64,000 bases of DNA from Elusimicrobiota bacterium. Lineage in GTDB: Bacteria; Elusimicrobiota; Elusimicrobia; FEN-1173. The position numbers and the translations under genes were made by a program. The DNA is taken from contig JADJJR010000001.1 in the NCBI GenBank assembly GCA_016706425.1, forward strand, positions 1,984,001 to 2,048,000, read 5' to 3'. Below the pieces are notes generated by a model, which was not told where the DNA came from, ran no database searches, and worked only from the letters and a program-made list of their open reading frames with translations. Shown here piece after piece: positions 54,518-62,986 of this stretch (its first letter is position 1; each line of letters opens with the position of its first letter).

Positions 54518-55876
54518 TCATTGATAATGCCGTAAAACATCCTCCAGGGTGGCCGTTGAGACCGGGCGGAAACGGCGAAGCGCCGCGTGCCGAACGAAAG
54601 CCGCCGCGAGGTGCGCCAGGGCGTGGGCTTCCCGAACGCGGGGGTGTCGATCCAAAATTCGTTTCAGGCGCGCCGAAGGCGCGGCCCCCCCCTCCCATTC
54701 CCCCAGGGGCTGGCCCGCCAAATCGCGCCCCGCGCTGACGGAGCGAAATTCGCCGCGCCCGATGCGGCGGTGAACAACCGCCGCCGTCGCCTCCGCCATC
54801 AAGCGGAAATCCGACATTTTCCCCCCGACCACCGAGAAGAATCCTTCGGCCCCCCGGTCGGCGTGGTCGATCACTTGGAACCCGCGGGACAGCCGTTTTT
54901 CCGATCCGCGTTGCCCCACAATCGGCCGCGCCGCCACGGTGAGGGCGTCCCACCGGTCGGGAAAAATCGGGAAATAGCGCCGGCAGGAGTCGAGCAAATA
55001 CGCGCTTTCCTCGGGGGTCGGCGCGAGCGCGTCGGGGTCGTCGCCCCCCGCCAAATCCGTGGGACCGACGAGGGTCCGGTCCGGCCCGGGCAGGACGAAC
55101 ACATACCGTTCCCGGTCGGCGGCTTCGAGCAGAAGGCCCACGGGGCGAGGGCCCGCCAAAGCGGGCACTGAACCGCGGTACACCAAATGCGTCCCTTTTT
55201 GCAGGCGAAGATCCACCGCCGCCCCCGCCAAGGCCGCCACCCGCGCCGCCCAGGGGCCGGCCGCGTTGACCAGGACCGGGGCTTGAATAATTTTTCCGCC
55301 GATGACCCGGACCCCGGTCACGCGCCCGTTTTCCCGCGTGATCGCCTCGACCCCCGTGTCCTCGAAAGCGTCCGCCCCCGCCCGGCGCGCGTCGGCGACG
55401 TTCGCGGCCACCAGATCGGCGGCTTCCACCCAATACTCGTCAAAAAGAAGCCCCCCCCGCAGGTCCACGGGTTTCAGACCGGGCACGAGGCGCAGGGTTT
55501 CGGCGGGGTTCAACCGCAAATGGGGACGCCCTCCCTTCAACGGTTGGAAACGGTCGTAGGACTCCAGCAGGGTTTCGACGGTTTCCAACCCCCGGCGGTG
55601 GTCGCCGTAGACGGGCCACAGGATCGGCAAGCGGGTCAACAGGGGGCGGGCGATGCGCACGATGTGACCCGAATCCCAACAGGTTTCGTGCGTCGTGAGA
55701 CGGTCGTAGAGGAGATAGCGAAGGCCGCCGTGGATCAAATGGCTTGATCCCGCCGTGGTCGCCCGGCCGAAGCGGCCCCGTTCGAGGAGAAGGGCCTTCC
55801 ATCCCCGCAGGGCGAAATCCCGGGCCACGCCCGCGCCCGTGATCCCGCCGCCGATGACGATCGCGTCGTAGGTCAC
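54518..55876 (-). CDS. glpD: FAD-dependent glycerol-3-phosphate dehydrogenase
   Basis: The 452-residue protein starts AIVIGGGITGAGVARDFALRGWKALLLERGRFGRATTAGSSHLIHGGLRYL, diagnostic of GlpD/GlpA. It has TPVL-type FAD contacts (VLVNAAGPWAARVAALAG) and the closing GGKMSDFRLMAEATA. It oxidises sn-glycerol-3-phosphate to DHAP and passes electrons to quinone at the membrane. It is somewhat shorter than E. coli GlpD, with a reduced C-terminal domain. It starts nine bases after the barrel gene, at the end of a minus-strand run of surface-protein genes, with no glpF or glpK nearby. Confidence 0.92.
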   Translation of the reverse strand: MTYDAIVIGGGITGAGVARDFALRGWKALLLERGRFGRATTAGSSHLIHGGLRYLLYDRLTTHETCWDSGHIVRIARPLLTRLPILWPVYGDHRRGLETVETLLESYDRFQPLKGGRPHLRLNPAETLRLVPGLKPVDLRGGLLFDEYWVEAADLVAANVADARRAGADAFEDTGVEAITRENGRVTGVRVIGGKIIQAPVLVNAAGPWAARVAALAGAAVDLRLQKGTHLVYRGSVPALAGPRPVGLLLEAADRERYVFVLPGPDRTLVGPTDLAGGDDPDALAPTPEESAYLLDSCRRYFPIFPDRWDALTVAARPIVGQRGSEKRLSRGFQVIDHADRGAEGFFSVVGGKMSDFRLMAEATAAVVHRRIGRGEFRSVSAGRDLAGQPLGEWEGGAAPSARLKRILDRHPRVREAHALAHLAAAFVRHAALRRFRPVSTATLEDVLRHYQ

Positions 55877-55885
55877 GGTGGCATT

Positions 55886-57679
55886 CTATAAATTTCGACC
55901 CCACCGGGTTTCCATTTGCAGGTGCCAGGCGCGGCGGGGCGGGTCGCCGTCGCCCGCGCGGCCCTCCGCGTCGGCGCTCCGCCGGGTCGTCTCCCACTTC
56001 GCCCACAGGCGCAGGCCGCCCCAATCCCGACGGGCGATGACCGTGAGGCGCGTGCCCGGGCGCCCCCGCAACCGGCCCGCGTTGCCCGCGAGGCGGTCGT
56101 ACACAACGCCGTCCCATATCTCTTCCGGTCCGGTGGTGAGGAACGCCGCGGGCGAGTCGAACACGTACATCCGGGCTTTGATCGACGTTTTGCGGTCGGG
56201 CGCGACGACCGTGTCCACCGCCCACAACGAACCGCGGTGTCGCGCGCCCAACGCGGGCGTCTTTTCCCACCGCACGTCGCGACGCAAACCCCAGGTCCAG
56301 CGGGGGGAGGCTTTCCATTGAAGACCCATGCGCGCGCGTTGGGTTTTTTCCCGGACGGTTTGAGCGGGACCGCTCCCGTCCTCCCTTTTCTCTTCGTCGC
56401 CCTCTTGATAGGAAAGTCGAAGGAGTTTTCCCCCGCCCGCGTCCCACCATTGGTCGCAGAGAAAATAGCGCCCCTGGGACGGAAAAAGAGCGCCGCTGTC
56501 GGCCCCGTCCCCCACCGCCGCCGGAAACCGGGCCGTCGTCAGTTGAGCCCGTCCCCGCCAGGGGCCGGCCGTTCCCTCGGCGCCCACGGCCGCCCCGCGC
56601 TGATTGCGGGGCAGGTTCTGCGGAGCGCCGGAAACGGAAAAAGCGAGGGCCTTGCCGTGGGGCGAGACAAAGTCCGGGTCGTAATCGAACACGCACGCCC
56701 AAAAACGCCGCGCGGCGGGCCCGGTCCACCCCCCGGCGATCCAAGCCGTTCCGTCCAGGCCCCGGTCGGTCTGCGAACGCGCCGCTTCGCCAAAAAAAAC
56801 CGCGTCCGCGCCTTCCCACCGGGCGTCGATGGAGCCCAGACGGATCCGGTTCCCGCGGAAGGCGCGGGCGTCGGCGTAATCCCGGTCGACGGGGTCGAAG
56901 GCCCGGCTGTAATCGATGGACAAACCGTTGACCGCCACGCCGGACCCCGCCGTTCCCCACCGCGCCCGTCCCCCGACGACCCGCTCCCGGACGGAATCGT
57001 CGTTCGCCAAGCCGGCGGCGGTTTGGACATCGCCCGTGGTCTCGTGCAAATCGTCCAGATTCCCGTCCACGGAGCCATCGGGGTTTAATGGGAAATCGAG
57101 GGGCTTGTCGGACGCCAGCCCATCGAGCGACCAGCGGCCGGTCGTCCATCGCACAGCCGCCCCTTGCAGATGGTCGTTCAGACCCGAGGAATAGTCCGGC
57201 CGTGGCCCGCGGTCCCGGACTTCCAGCGGGCGGACAAATTCGCCGAAGCCGTCGTACATCAACAAACCTTGCCCGAAGGCGTGGCGGAAATTCCCGGCCA
57301 AGGCGCGGAAGGGATCCCCCTCCCGCCCCACGGCCACGACCGCTTTGAGGACACCCCGGTCGGCCAGGTTTTCCCAGGAAAGGGCCGGTCCCACCGCCGC
57401 GCGTTTGGCCAAAAGTCCGATCTCGACGGGTCCGCGCCCCGCCCGCACCCGGCCGAGGAAATAAAGGTTGTGCTGAAGTTCCGGGGGCGCCGCGGCGTGG
57501 GTGCTGCCCGGAGGTCGCACCTCCCGCATCCGGAGGCGGGTTTCAAAGAATTCCGGTCGCTCCGGCGGGTCGTCCCCGTCCTCCAACAGCCTTTCCTCAA
57601 AGGACAGGCTGTCTTCCTCCACCGCCCCAAGCGGCGCCGTGCCCAGAAGCACGCACAAAAGACCGGCGCGCGCCGTCAC
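55886..57679 (-). CDS. Predicted outer-membrane beta-barrel protein
   Basis: The 597-residue protein has a signal peptide (VTARAGLLCVLLGTAPLGAVEED) and then a series of amphipathic strands with alternating pattern and aromatic ends, typical of an outer-membrane barrel. A segment GNFRHAFGQGLLMYDGFGEFVRP resembles the FGQGL element of large barrels encoded with helix-hairpin-helix proteins in Bacteroidetes-like genomes. I cannot name a family. I chose the GTG at 57679, which forms a GTGA overlap with the PorV-like gene; in-frame GTGs at 57682 and 57688 are alternatives. Confidence 0.65.
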   Translation of the reverse strand: MTARAGLLCVLLGTAPLGAVEEDSLSFEERLLEDGDDPPERPEFFETRLRMREVRPPGSTHAAAPPELQHNLYFLGRVRAGRGPVEIGLLAKRAAVGPALSWENLADRGVLKAVVAVGREGDPFRALAGNFRHAFGQGLLMYDGFGEFVRPLEVRDRGPRPDYSSGLNDHLQGAAVRWTTGRWSLDGLASDKPLDFPLNPDGSVDGNLDDLHETTGDVQTAAGLANDDSVRERVVGGRARWGTAGSGVAVNGLSIDYSRAFDPVDRDYADARAFRGNRIRLGSIDARWEGADAVFFGEAARSQTDRGLDGTAWIAGGWTGPAARRFWACVFDYDPDFVSPHGKALAFSVSGAPQNLPRNQRGAAVGAEGTAGPWRGRAQLTTARFPAAVGDGADSGALFPSQGRYFLCDQWWDAGGGKLLRLSYQEGDEEKREDGSGPAQTVREKTQRARMGLQWKASPRWTWGLRRDVRWEKTPALGARHRGSLWAVDTVVAPDRKTSIKARMYVFDSPAAFLTTGPEEIWDGVVYDRLAGNAGRLRGRPGTRLTVIARRDWGGLRLWAKWETTRRSADAEGRAGDGDPPRRAWHLQMETRWGRNL

Positions 57680-58470
57680 CACTTCCACCCGAGATCAATC
57701 CGATGCTCGTCGGCCAGGACCGCGTGGGTCACGAGCGCGTAGTCCAGGCGTGCCGCGTCCCAAAGGAATCCCAAACCGAAGGACAGCCGGGCGGGATCCG
57801 ATTGGAAACCCAGCCGGGGGGCGAGGGGCCCGAACGCCATTTCCTGCCCCCACCGCCAAGTGGAATGCCCGGCGTCGTCCTGTTCCATGGACAAGGCGGT
57901 CGTCGCGCCCCGTCCGAATTGGCCCGCCAACCCCGCGGTCAAAATCATCGGCGGCGCTTCGCCGAAATACCGCGACCCGCCGATGTTTCGCAGGCACACC
58001 CCCAGACGCACCCGTTCGTTCCACCGCCCGCCCACACCCACATCCCCCTGAACGCCCCGGGCCCCGCCGTAACGCGCGATGTCCAAAGCGCGCCCCTTCA
58101 ACGCGACGCCGACGGAAAAATTCGACCCCACGACCAGGCCCCCGGCCGCCGTGATTTCCCGCTCCCGGTAGAGGGCGCCGCCGAACTCCGCGAGGCCGAC
58201 CGCCCAGGAAAGAGGTCGATGCGGAAACACCGCCCCCAAGGTGGTCCGGTCCAATTCTTCCAAACCGACCACGGCGCCCCGCCCCGCCGAAACCCGGCGT
58301 TCTTCCAAGAACGGCAACATCGCGGGATTGGCCGGTGTGGCGCCGCCCGGGTCGGGGGCGGCGACCAAGGCGCCGCCCAGGGCCGCGGAGCGGGCCGAGA
58401 AGGCCTTGTCCTCAAACAACGCCCCCAGAGGAAGGGGGGAGACCAAAAACACGAACACCCATTTTTTCAC
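57676..58470 (-). CDS. PorV/PorQ-like (UPF0164-type) outer-membrane beta-barrel
   Basis: The 264-residue protein has a signal peptide (VFVFLVSPLPLGALFEDK), then the tell-tale start of PorV/PorQ-family barrels, ARSAALGGALVAAPDPGGATPANPAMLPFLEERRV, followed by repeated strands ending YALVTHAVLADEHRIDLGWKW. PorV-type proteins serve as outer-membrane components in type IX secretion or as FadL-like porins. The GTG at 58470 overlaps the stop of the lamin-tail gene (GTGA). Next to it are a secreted protein with a FlgD-like C-terminal domain and a larger barrel, so a secretion-linked surface unit is plausible. Confidence 0.7.
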   Translation of the reverse strand: MKKWVFVFLVSPLPLGALFEDKAFSARSAALGGALVAAPDPGGATPANPAMLPFLEERRVSAGRGAVVGLEELDRTTLGAVFPHRPLSWAVGLAEFGGALYREREITAAGGLVVGSNFSVGVALKGRALDIARYGGARGVQGDVGVGGRWNERVRLGVCLRNIGGSRYFGEAPPMILTAGLAGQFGRGATTALSMEQDDAGHSTWRWGQEMAFGPLAPRLGFQSDPARLSFGLGFLWDAARLDYALVTHAVLADEHRIDLGWKW

Positions 58471-59438
58471 CGCGGTCGCCCCACCGCCACAACCGCCCGT
58501 CCCCGCCGTTGGGACCCGCCCGGGTCCGCGGCCTCAAAGACGGCCACGTAGAGCCCCACGGGCACCACCGTGCCTTCGTCATCGCGTCCGTCCCAGACCA
58601 CGGACCCCGACGCCAACCCCGACAGGTCGGTTCCATCGACGACGCGGTCGTGCTCGACCAAACGCCGTACGGAGCGGCCGCTGACGTCGAAAACCCGAAG
58701 GGACTTGACGGCCCCGGAAGAGCCGGCGTCGAAGAATAAGGCCGTCGTTTGATAAAACGGATCCCCGTCCAAAGGGGAGAAGGCCCGCCGGCGCGGATCC
58801 GCCCGCAAGGCTTCGGAATAGGTCGACGGCGGGGGTTGGTTCGGTTCCCCGGGCGTCGGCCGTGAGAAAGCCCGCCACTCCGCCGTCGTGTCGGTGTCCT
58901 GTCCGTCTCGGGCGCGCCCCAGGGCGTAGTTGGACCCCACGTCCTCCAAATCCACGGCCGTCTCGGCCGGCCAGAGACCCCGGGCCGCGGCGGTGGAAGC
59001 GTCCAAGGCGCCCCCGTAGGGCGGCTGGGTGACCCAGGCCACGAAATCCACCAACCCCACCGGGATCGGGGCGGTGGTGTTGTACAAACTCAATTCGTCT
59101 TCGGTGGCGGCCAGGGCCACCGTCGGCCCGGTCCCCGCGTGGTACACTCCTTTTCCGTCGCTAAAATCCGTGTCGTCGACGCCGACCGCCTCGATATAAA
59201 CGACCAAGAACGCGCCGGCCGGCAGGGGCGTGGAAACGGACAAGCTCACGTGGTTTCCCGAAGCGGTGTCGCTGTCGTCCAGGGACCAGCCCTCGATGGA
59301 ACACGGGGCGGTGGAGGCGTTGAAAAGTTCCACCCAGTCGGGACCGGGGGAGGTGTCGAAGGAAACTTCGTTGATGAGGACCCCGGCGGTCAGGGGCGAC
59401 GCGAGGAGGGCGATCGTCCACAACCCCCTTCGCGCCAT
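58467..59438 (-). CDS. Secreted lamin-tail-domain protein with a FlgD-like C-terminal domain
   Basis: The 323-residue protein has a signal peptide (MARRGLWTIALLASPLTAG) and a lamin-tail (LTD) domain beginning VLINEVSFDTSPGPDWVELFNAST and continuing IEGWSLDDSDTASGNHVSL. It has a C-terminal FlgD-type Ig-like domain (SLRVFDVSGRSVRRLVEHD, GSVVWDGRDDEGTVVPVGLYVAVFEA). Such C-terminal domains act as sorting or cell-surface attachment modules in several phyla. LTD domains appear in secreted nucleases and cell-surface proteins; no nuclease domain is present here. It starts three bases after the NUDIX gene and overlaps the PorV-like gene. Confidence 0.8.
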   Translation of the reverse strand: MARRGLWTIALLASPLTAGVLINEVSFDTSPGPDWVELFNASTAPCSIEGWSLDDSDTASGNHVSLSVSTPLPAGAFLVVYIEAVGVDDTDFSDGKGVYHAGTGPTVALAATEDELSLYNTTAPIPVGLVDFVAWVTQPPYGGALDASTAAARGLWPAETAVDLEDVGSNYALGRARDGQDTDTTAEWRAFSRPTPGEPNQPPPSTYSEALRADPRRRAFSPLDGDPFYQTTALFFDAGSSGAVKSLRVFDVSGRSVRRLVEHDRVVDGTDLSGLASGSVVWDGRDDEGTVVPVGLYVAVFEAADPGGSQRRGRAVVAVGRPR

Positions 59439-59441
59439 ATT

Positions 59442-59990
59442 TTACCGCCGGGCGCGGGCGTAGGCCAAAAGGCCCACGAGGGTTTTGGAATCTTGGATGC
59501 GGCCCCGGTCGATCAACGCCAGGGCGCGGCTCAGCCGCAGGCGCACCGGGCGGATGTTTTCGTCCGCGTCGGGGGAGAACGTCCCGGGGGTTAAACCGGC
59601 GGCCTCGTAAATATGGATCACTTCGTTGGCGAAGGCCGGGGTCGGCCAATAAGATAAAAGACGGCGCACGCGACGGGCCCAAAACCCGGTTTCCTCTTCC
59701 AACTCCCGGTTTACGCAGGAACGGGGGGATTCCCCGGGATCGATTTTCCCGGCGGGCAATTCCAGCGTCACTTCCTTGACGGGGTACCGGTATTGGCGGA
59801 CGAACAACACCTCCGGGTCGCGGTCGCGGGGGTTTTCCACGGCGATGACGGCCACGGCCCCGGGGTGGCCGAGGTACTCGCGGGTGGCTTCGCCGCCCCC
59901 CGGCAGGCGGACGGTGTCCACCCAAAAATCAACGGCGCGCCCCCTGTGGACGCGACGGCGACGCAGGGGGCGCTCGACCCAGCGGTTCAT
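59442..59990 (-). CDS. NUDIX hydrolase, ADP-ribose pyrophosphatase type
   Basis: The 182-residue protein has the complete Nudix box (GKIDPGESPRSCVNRELEEETG), preceded by FVRQYRYPVKEVTLELPAG, as in the NudF/ADP-ribose pyrophosphatase subgroup. It would hydrolyse ADP-ribose or related nucleoside diphosphate derivatives. The ATG at 59990 overlaps the stop of the upstream membrane-protein gene (ATGA); a longer open frame upstream is rejected because it is inside that gene. Confidence 0.9.
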   Translation of the reverse strand: MNRWVERPLRRRRVHRGRAVDFWVDTVRLPGGGEATREYLGHPGAVAVIAVENPRDRDPEVLFVRQYRYPVKEVTLELPAGKIDPGESPRSCVNRELEEETGFWARRVRRLLSYWPTPAFANEVIHIYEAAGLTPGTFSPDADENIRPVRLRLSRALALIDRGRIQDSKTLVGLLAYARARR

Positions 59991-60808
59991 AAATGTTCGC
60001 TGACTTGGACATGCTTCTTCATGGGCAACGCGAGCGACGCCGTTTCCAGGAAGCCCGCCAGCAGAGCGCCGGCGTAGTAGACCCACCATTGGTTCGGCAG
60101 GCCGTTCACGACGTACAACAGCCCCGTCATCAACATGGAAAAGGCGAACGCGTAGCAGGAGGCGCCGAGCAGGTACAGTTTCACGGGCATGTTGTCGTAA
60201 AGCATGCGTTTCTCAACCGGGTAATTGCGCGCGTGCCACAACACCACCGTGCCCGCCAAAAAGACCAGCGACACCGGATTGATGAAACGGATCGCGAACA
60301 AAATCCACATGAGGCCCCGGTGTGCCGCGTCGGGGTTCTTGAACCACAGCCCGTCGTGGGCCGTGAGGCGGCCGACCTGGAAAATCGGCTCCGATCCTCC
60401 GATGGCGAAAATATTGACGCCGATGAACACAAACCCCAGCACGATCCCCAGGCCAACGACGGCTTGGATCACGCGCCGGGGAATGTTTTCCGCGCCGAAG
60501 ACCAGGCTCAACATCGCCAAAAACACGGCGGGGCCGAAGACGGCGATCATGCAAAACTCCCGCAGACCGCTCACGATCAACGGCCAGGGGTGCGGAAACA
60601 ACAACTGGAAGGGTCGGGAGGCGAGATAAATGCCGAAGAAGAGGAAGCCCAAATAGGCCCCTTTGTAAGTCAATTCTCCCGTGATCAAGGTGCGCAGAGG
60701 GCCGATTTGGCGGACGTATTTGGCCAGGGCGAAATAAATGAGCCCCGCCAGAAGGGGCATGGCCATGTTGGAGAACAGGGGGATAAACTGCCGGACATCG
60801 GCGCTCAT
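59987..60808 (-). CDS. Polytopic membrane protein of unknown function
   Basis: The 273-residue protein has about eight predicted helices, beginning FSNMAMPLLAGLIYFALAKYV and ending WWVYYAGALLAGFLETASLALPM. Polar loops contain the charged stretch WHARNYPVEKRMLYDNMPVK. I do not recognise a family. It is the first gene of the long minus-strand run reaching glpD. A -10 box (CATAAT, 60822-60817) ends eight bases before the ATG, so the transcript would be almost leaderless. Confidence 0.7.
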   Translation of the reverse strand: MSADVRQFIPLFSNMAMPLLAGLIYFALAKYVRQIGPLRTLITGELTYKGAYLGFLFFGIYLASRPFQLLFPHPWPLIVSGLREFCMIAVFGPAVFLAMLSLVFGAENIPRRVIQAVVGLGIVLGFVFIGVNIFAIGGSEPIFQVGRLTAHDGLWFKNPDAAHRGLMWILFAIRFINPVSLVFLAGTVVLWHARNYPVEKRMLYDNMPVKLYLLGASCYAFAFSMLMTGLLYVVNGLPNQWWVYYAGALLAGFLETASLALPMKKHVQVSEHL

Positions 60809-60816
60809 GGGGCTTT

Positions 60817-60822
60817 ATTATG
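60817..60822 (-). promoter_or_regulatory. -10 box of the 60808-54518 gene run
   Basis: CATAAT on the minus strand lies eight bases before the ATG at 60808. No good -35 box is seen. It faces the divergent promoter at 60871-60899. Confidence 0.35.
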
Positions 60823-60870
60823 ACACAAGGCCGCGCGCTTTGTCTTATGCCGCGGGAACGGCACCGGCTC

Positions 60871-60899
60871 TTGACTTCGAAGAATCGGGGGGGTATCGT
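60871..60899 (+). promoter_or_regulatory. Promoter of the glycosyltransferase-methyltransferase fusion, with a G7 spacer tract
   Basis: TTGACT (60871-60876), a 17-base spacer ending in seven G (60887-60893) and TATCGT (60894-60899). The GTG at 60908 is eight bases on, so translation would be leaderless or nearly so. Confidence 0.5.
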
Positions 60900-60907
60900 T
60901 TAATCGC

Positions 60908-62986
60908 GTGAAACGCCGACTGATTTTTTTTCCTTTCGACCTTTTTTCACATTACCTGCGCTGTTTGCCCTTGGCCGACGCCGTTCGAAACGATTTTGAC
61001 ATTCACTTCACCGCCTCCCGACACGAAGGGGCCAACCAACGCGTGCGCGGCGCCGGTTATTCTTTGGTGGCCTGCCAAAGCATCGATGCGGAACGAATGT
61101 CAGTGCTCGAGAGCCGGCTCGACCATTCGTGGATGCGCCAGGAAGAATTGGAGCCAATTTTTCTCGACCAAGTGCGCGTCCTTCGTGAGCTGAAACCGGA
61201 TCTGGTGATCAGCGATTTTTCCATCACACTCCCCATGGCCGCCGAATTGACGCACACCCCGTGCGTCACGTTGATGGTCGGTCATCTGTCGCAACACTAC
61301 CGATTCGCACGCCCCGGACCAGCGGCCCATCCCGGAATCAAATGGCTCCGCCGTCTCCATTGCCCCCGACCCCTGGAAACGGCGCTGACAACGCTCGGGG
61401 AGAAAGTGGAGTTTCGAATCATGCACCGCGGGGTGCGCGCGATTCGAAAAAAACACCAACTCCGATCCCGGGCGCATTATCTGGACGAGATCGAGGGCGA
61501 CCACAACCTTATCACCGACGTGGAAGATTTTTCTCCGATGAACAATCTGCCGGGAAATTTCACTTATATTGGTCCGATTTTCCACCGCGACCCCACCCCC
61601 GAAAGCGATGTCCTTGAACGGTTGGATCCAGGTAAAAAAACCGTTTTGATCACCCTCGGCACTTTTTGGAAAAGCGACGAACTCTACACGCTCTTCAACG
61701 ACCCCGCGTTTCGATCGTACAACGTGGTGTTGGCGGGGAAACCCGGCGTTTCTATGGCTCCGCCGGTTGTCGTCAAACCGTTCATCAATCTCGAAGCCCT
61801 TTTGCCCCGCACGGACTTGGTGATCTGCCACGGGGGCGACGCCACCGTTTACCAATGCGTGGCTCACGGCACGCCCCTCCTCGGCTTGCCCTTTCAAGGG
61901 GAGCAAACCTGGAGTCTCGAGCGCGTCGCCCGCCTCGGCCTGGGGGAAGCCCTCCGCTTTCCTCTGCCGGTCCATCAACTGCTCGGAAAAATCCGTTATT
62001 GGATCGATCGAAAACGGATTGAAGGGGAACGATATCAGCGTTTCTCTCAAAAAATCAGCCTCGAGTCCACCCAGCGGCGGTTCCGAGAAACCCTGCTTCA
62101 CTTGAACGAGAGAACCCACTGCGGTCTTTGCCGCGGGGGCACTTACGAAGGCAGCCGCGAAATCGCCAATGTGCCCAGCGACGTGAGGCGATACGCCAAT
62201 GAGTTTTTCACCGTTTGGCGGTGTGGCGCCTGCGCGGCGATTCACTCCCTCCGCACGATGGACTTGACGGATTATTACGCCGATTATCCCTACGATCAAA
62301 TCGGCAGCAACCCCTTTATCCAGCGAGCGGTCGGCAACCTGTCACGTCTCCTCCGCCGTTACGGAATTAAGAAAAACGCGCGCCTTCTTCTAAGCGCCCC
62401 TTTCGTTGGCGTGCACGCGGAGATCCTCCGTCGGGAGGGGTTTGAGTCAATCACGGTTTTGCCACGACAAAAACCCGGGGAGCCCCCCCCCGTTCTCCCC
62501 TTGGGGGCTTACGACGCCGTGGTGTTCTTGGGAACCCTGGAAGACATCGACCACCCCGGGGCCCTCTTGCGTCAAACGGCAACGTCCTTGGCTCCAGAGG
62601 GACGGGTGTTCCTCCAATGCCCGGACGCCGGGCGCATTGATTTAAGCCGGGTGAACGCGCACCGCCACGACCTTCACCAACCCTATCACCTCCACGTGTT
62701 TTCAAAAATCATCCTTTTTCGTTTGGCCCGCGAGGCCGGTTTGGAACTCGTGGACCTTCAATGGCGGCATTTCTGGGACACGCTTTTCCCGTTTGTGAAC
62801 ATCCGGACCGTCCATTCTCTCAGCCGAATGACCGATCGATCCTTGGACAGCACCATCGTTCTGTCGGAAATTAAATTCCGCCGCTGGTGGCATTGGCCGG
62901 CGCTTCTGTTCAACGGTTTCTTCGGAGGGCTGTTTCGGAAAAACGTGTGGATGTGGGCGGTGTTCGAGCGGCCCAAACCGCCCTAA
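60908..62986 (+). CDS. Fusion of a GT1-type glycosyltransferase and a zinc-ribbon methyltransferase-like domain
   Basis: Residues 1-390 are a GT-B glycosyltransferase (FDLFSHYLRCLPLADAV, ITLGTFWKSDE, LVICHGGDATVYQCVAHGTPLLGLPFQGEQ near 303-335). Residues 400-692 are a methyltransferase of the zinc-ribbon type, with CGLC near 404 and CGAC near 438. The expected SAM motif I is degenerate: where VLDxGCGxG should stand it reads RLLLSAPFVGVHAEILRREG, although the later motifs are kept (YDAVVFLGTLEDIDHPGALLRQTATSLAPEGRVFLQCPDA). The methylase half may therefore be inactive or structural. The GTG start lies directly behind a promoter. It converges with an intact paralogue of the second domain, sharing four bases. 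Confidence 0.82.
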   Translation: MKRRLIFFPFDLFSHYLRCLPLADAVRNDFDIHFTASRHEGANQRVRGAGYSLVACQSIDAERMSVLESRLDHSWMRQEELEPIFLDQVRVLRELKPDLVISDFSITLPMAAELTHTPCVTLMVGHLSQHYRFARPGPAAHPGIKWLRRLHCPRPLETALTTLGEKVEFRIMHRGVRAIRKKHQLRSRAHYLDEIEGDHNLITDVEDFSPMNNLPGNFTYIGPIFHRDPTPESDVLERLDPGKKTVLITLGTFWKSDELYTLFNDPAFRSYNVVLAGKPGVSMAPPVVVKPFINLEALLPRTDLVICHGGDATVYQCVAHGTPLLGLPFQGEQTWSLERVARLGLGEALRFPLPVHQLLGKIRYWIDRKRIEGERYQRFSQKISLESTQRRFRETLLHLNERTHCGLCRGGTYEGSREIANVPSDVRRYANEFFTVWRCGACAAIHSLRTMDLTDYYADYPYDQIGSNPFIQRAVGNLSRLLRRYGIKKNARLLLSAPFVGVHAEILRREGFESITVLPRQKPGEPPPVLPLGAYDAVVFLGTLEDIDHPGALLRQTATSLAPEGRVFLQCPDAGRIDLSRVNAHRHDLHQPYHLHVFSKIILFRLAREAGLELVDLQWRHFWDTLFPFVNIRTVHSLSRMTDRSLDSTIVLSEIKFRRWWHWPALLFNGFFGGLFRKNVWMWAVFERPKPP

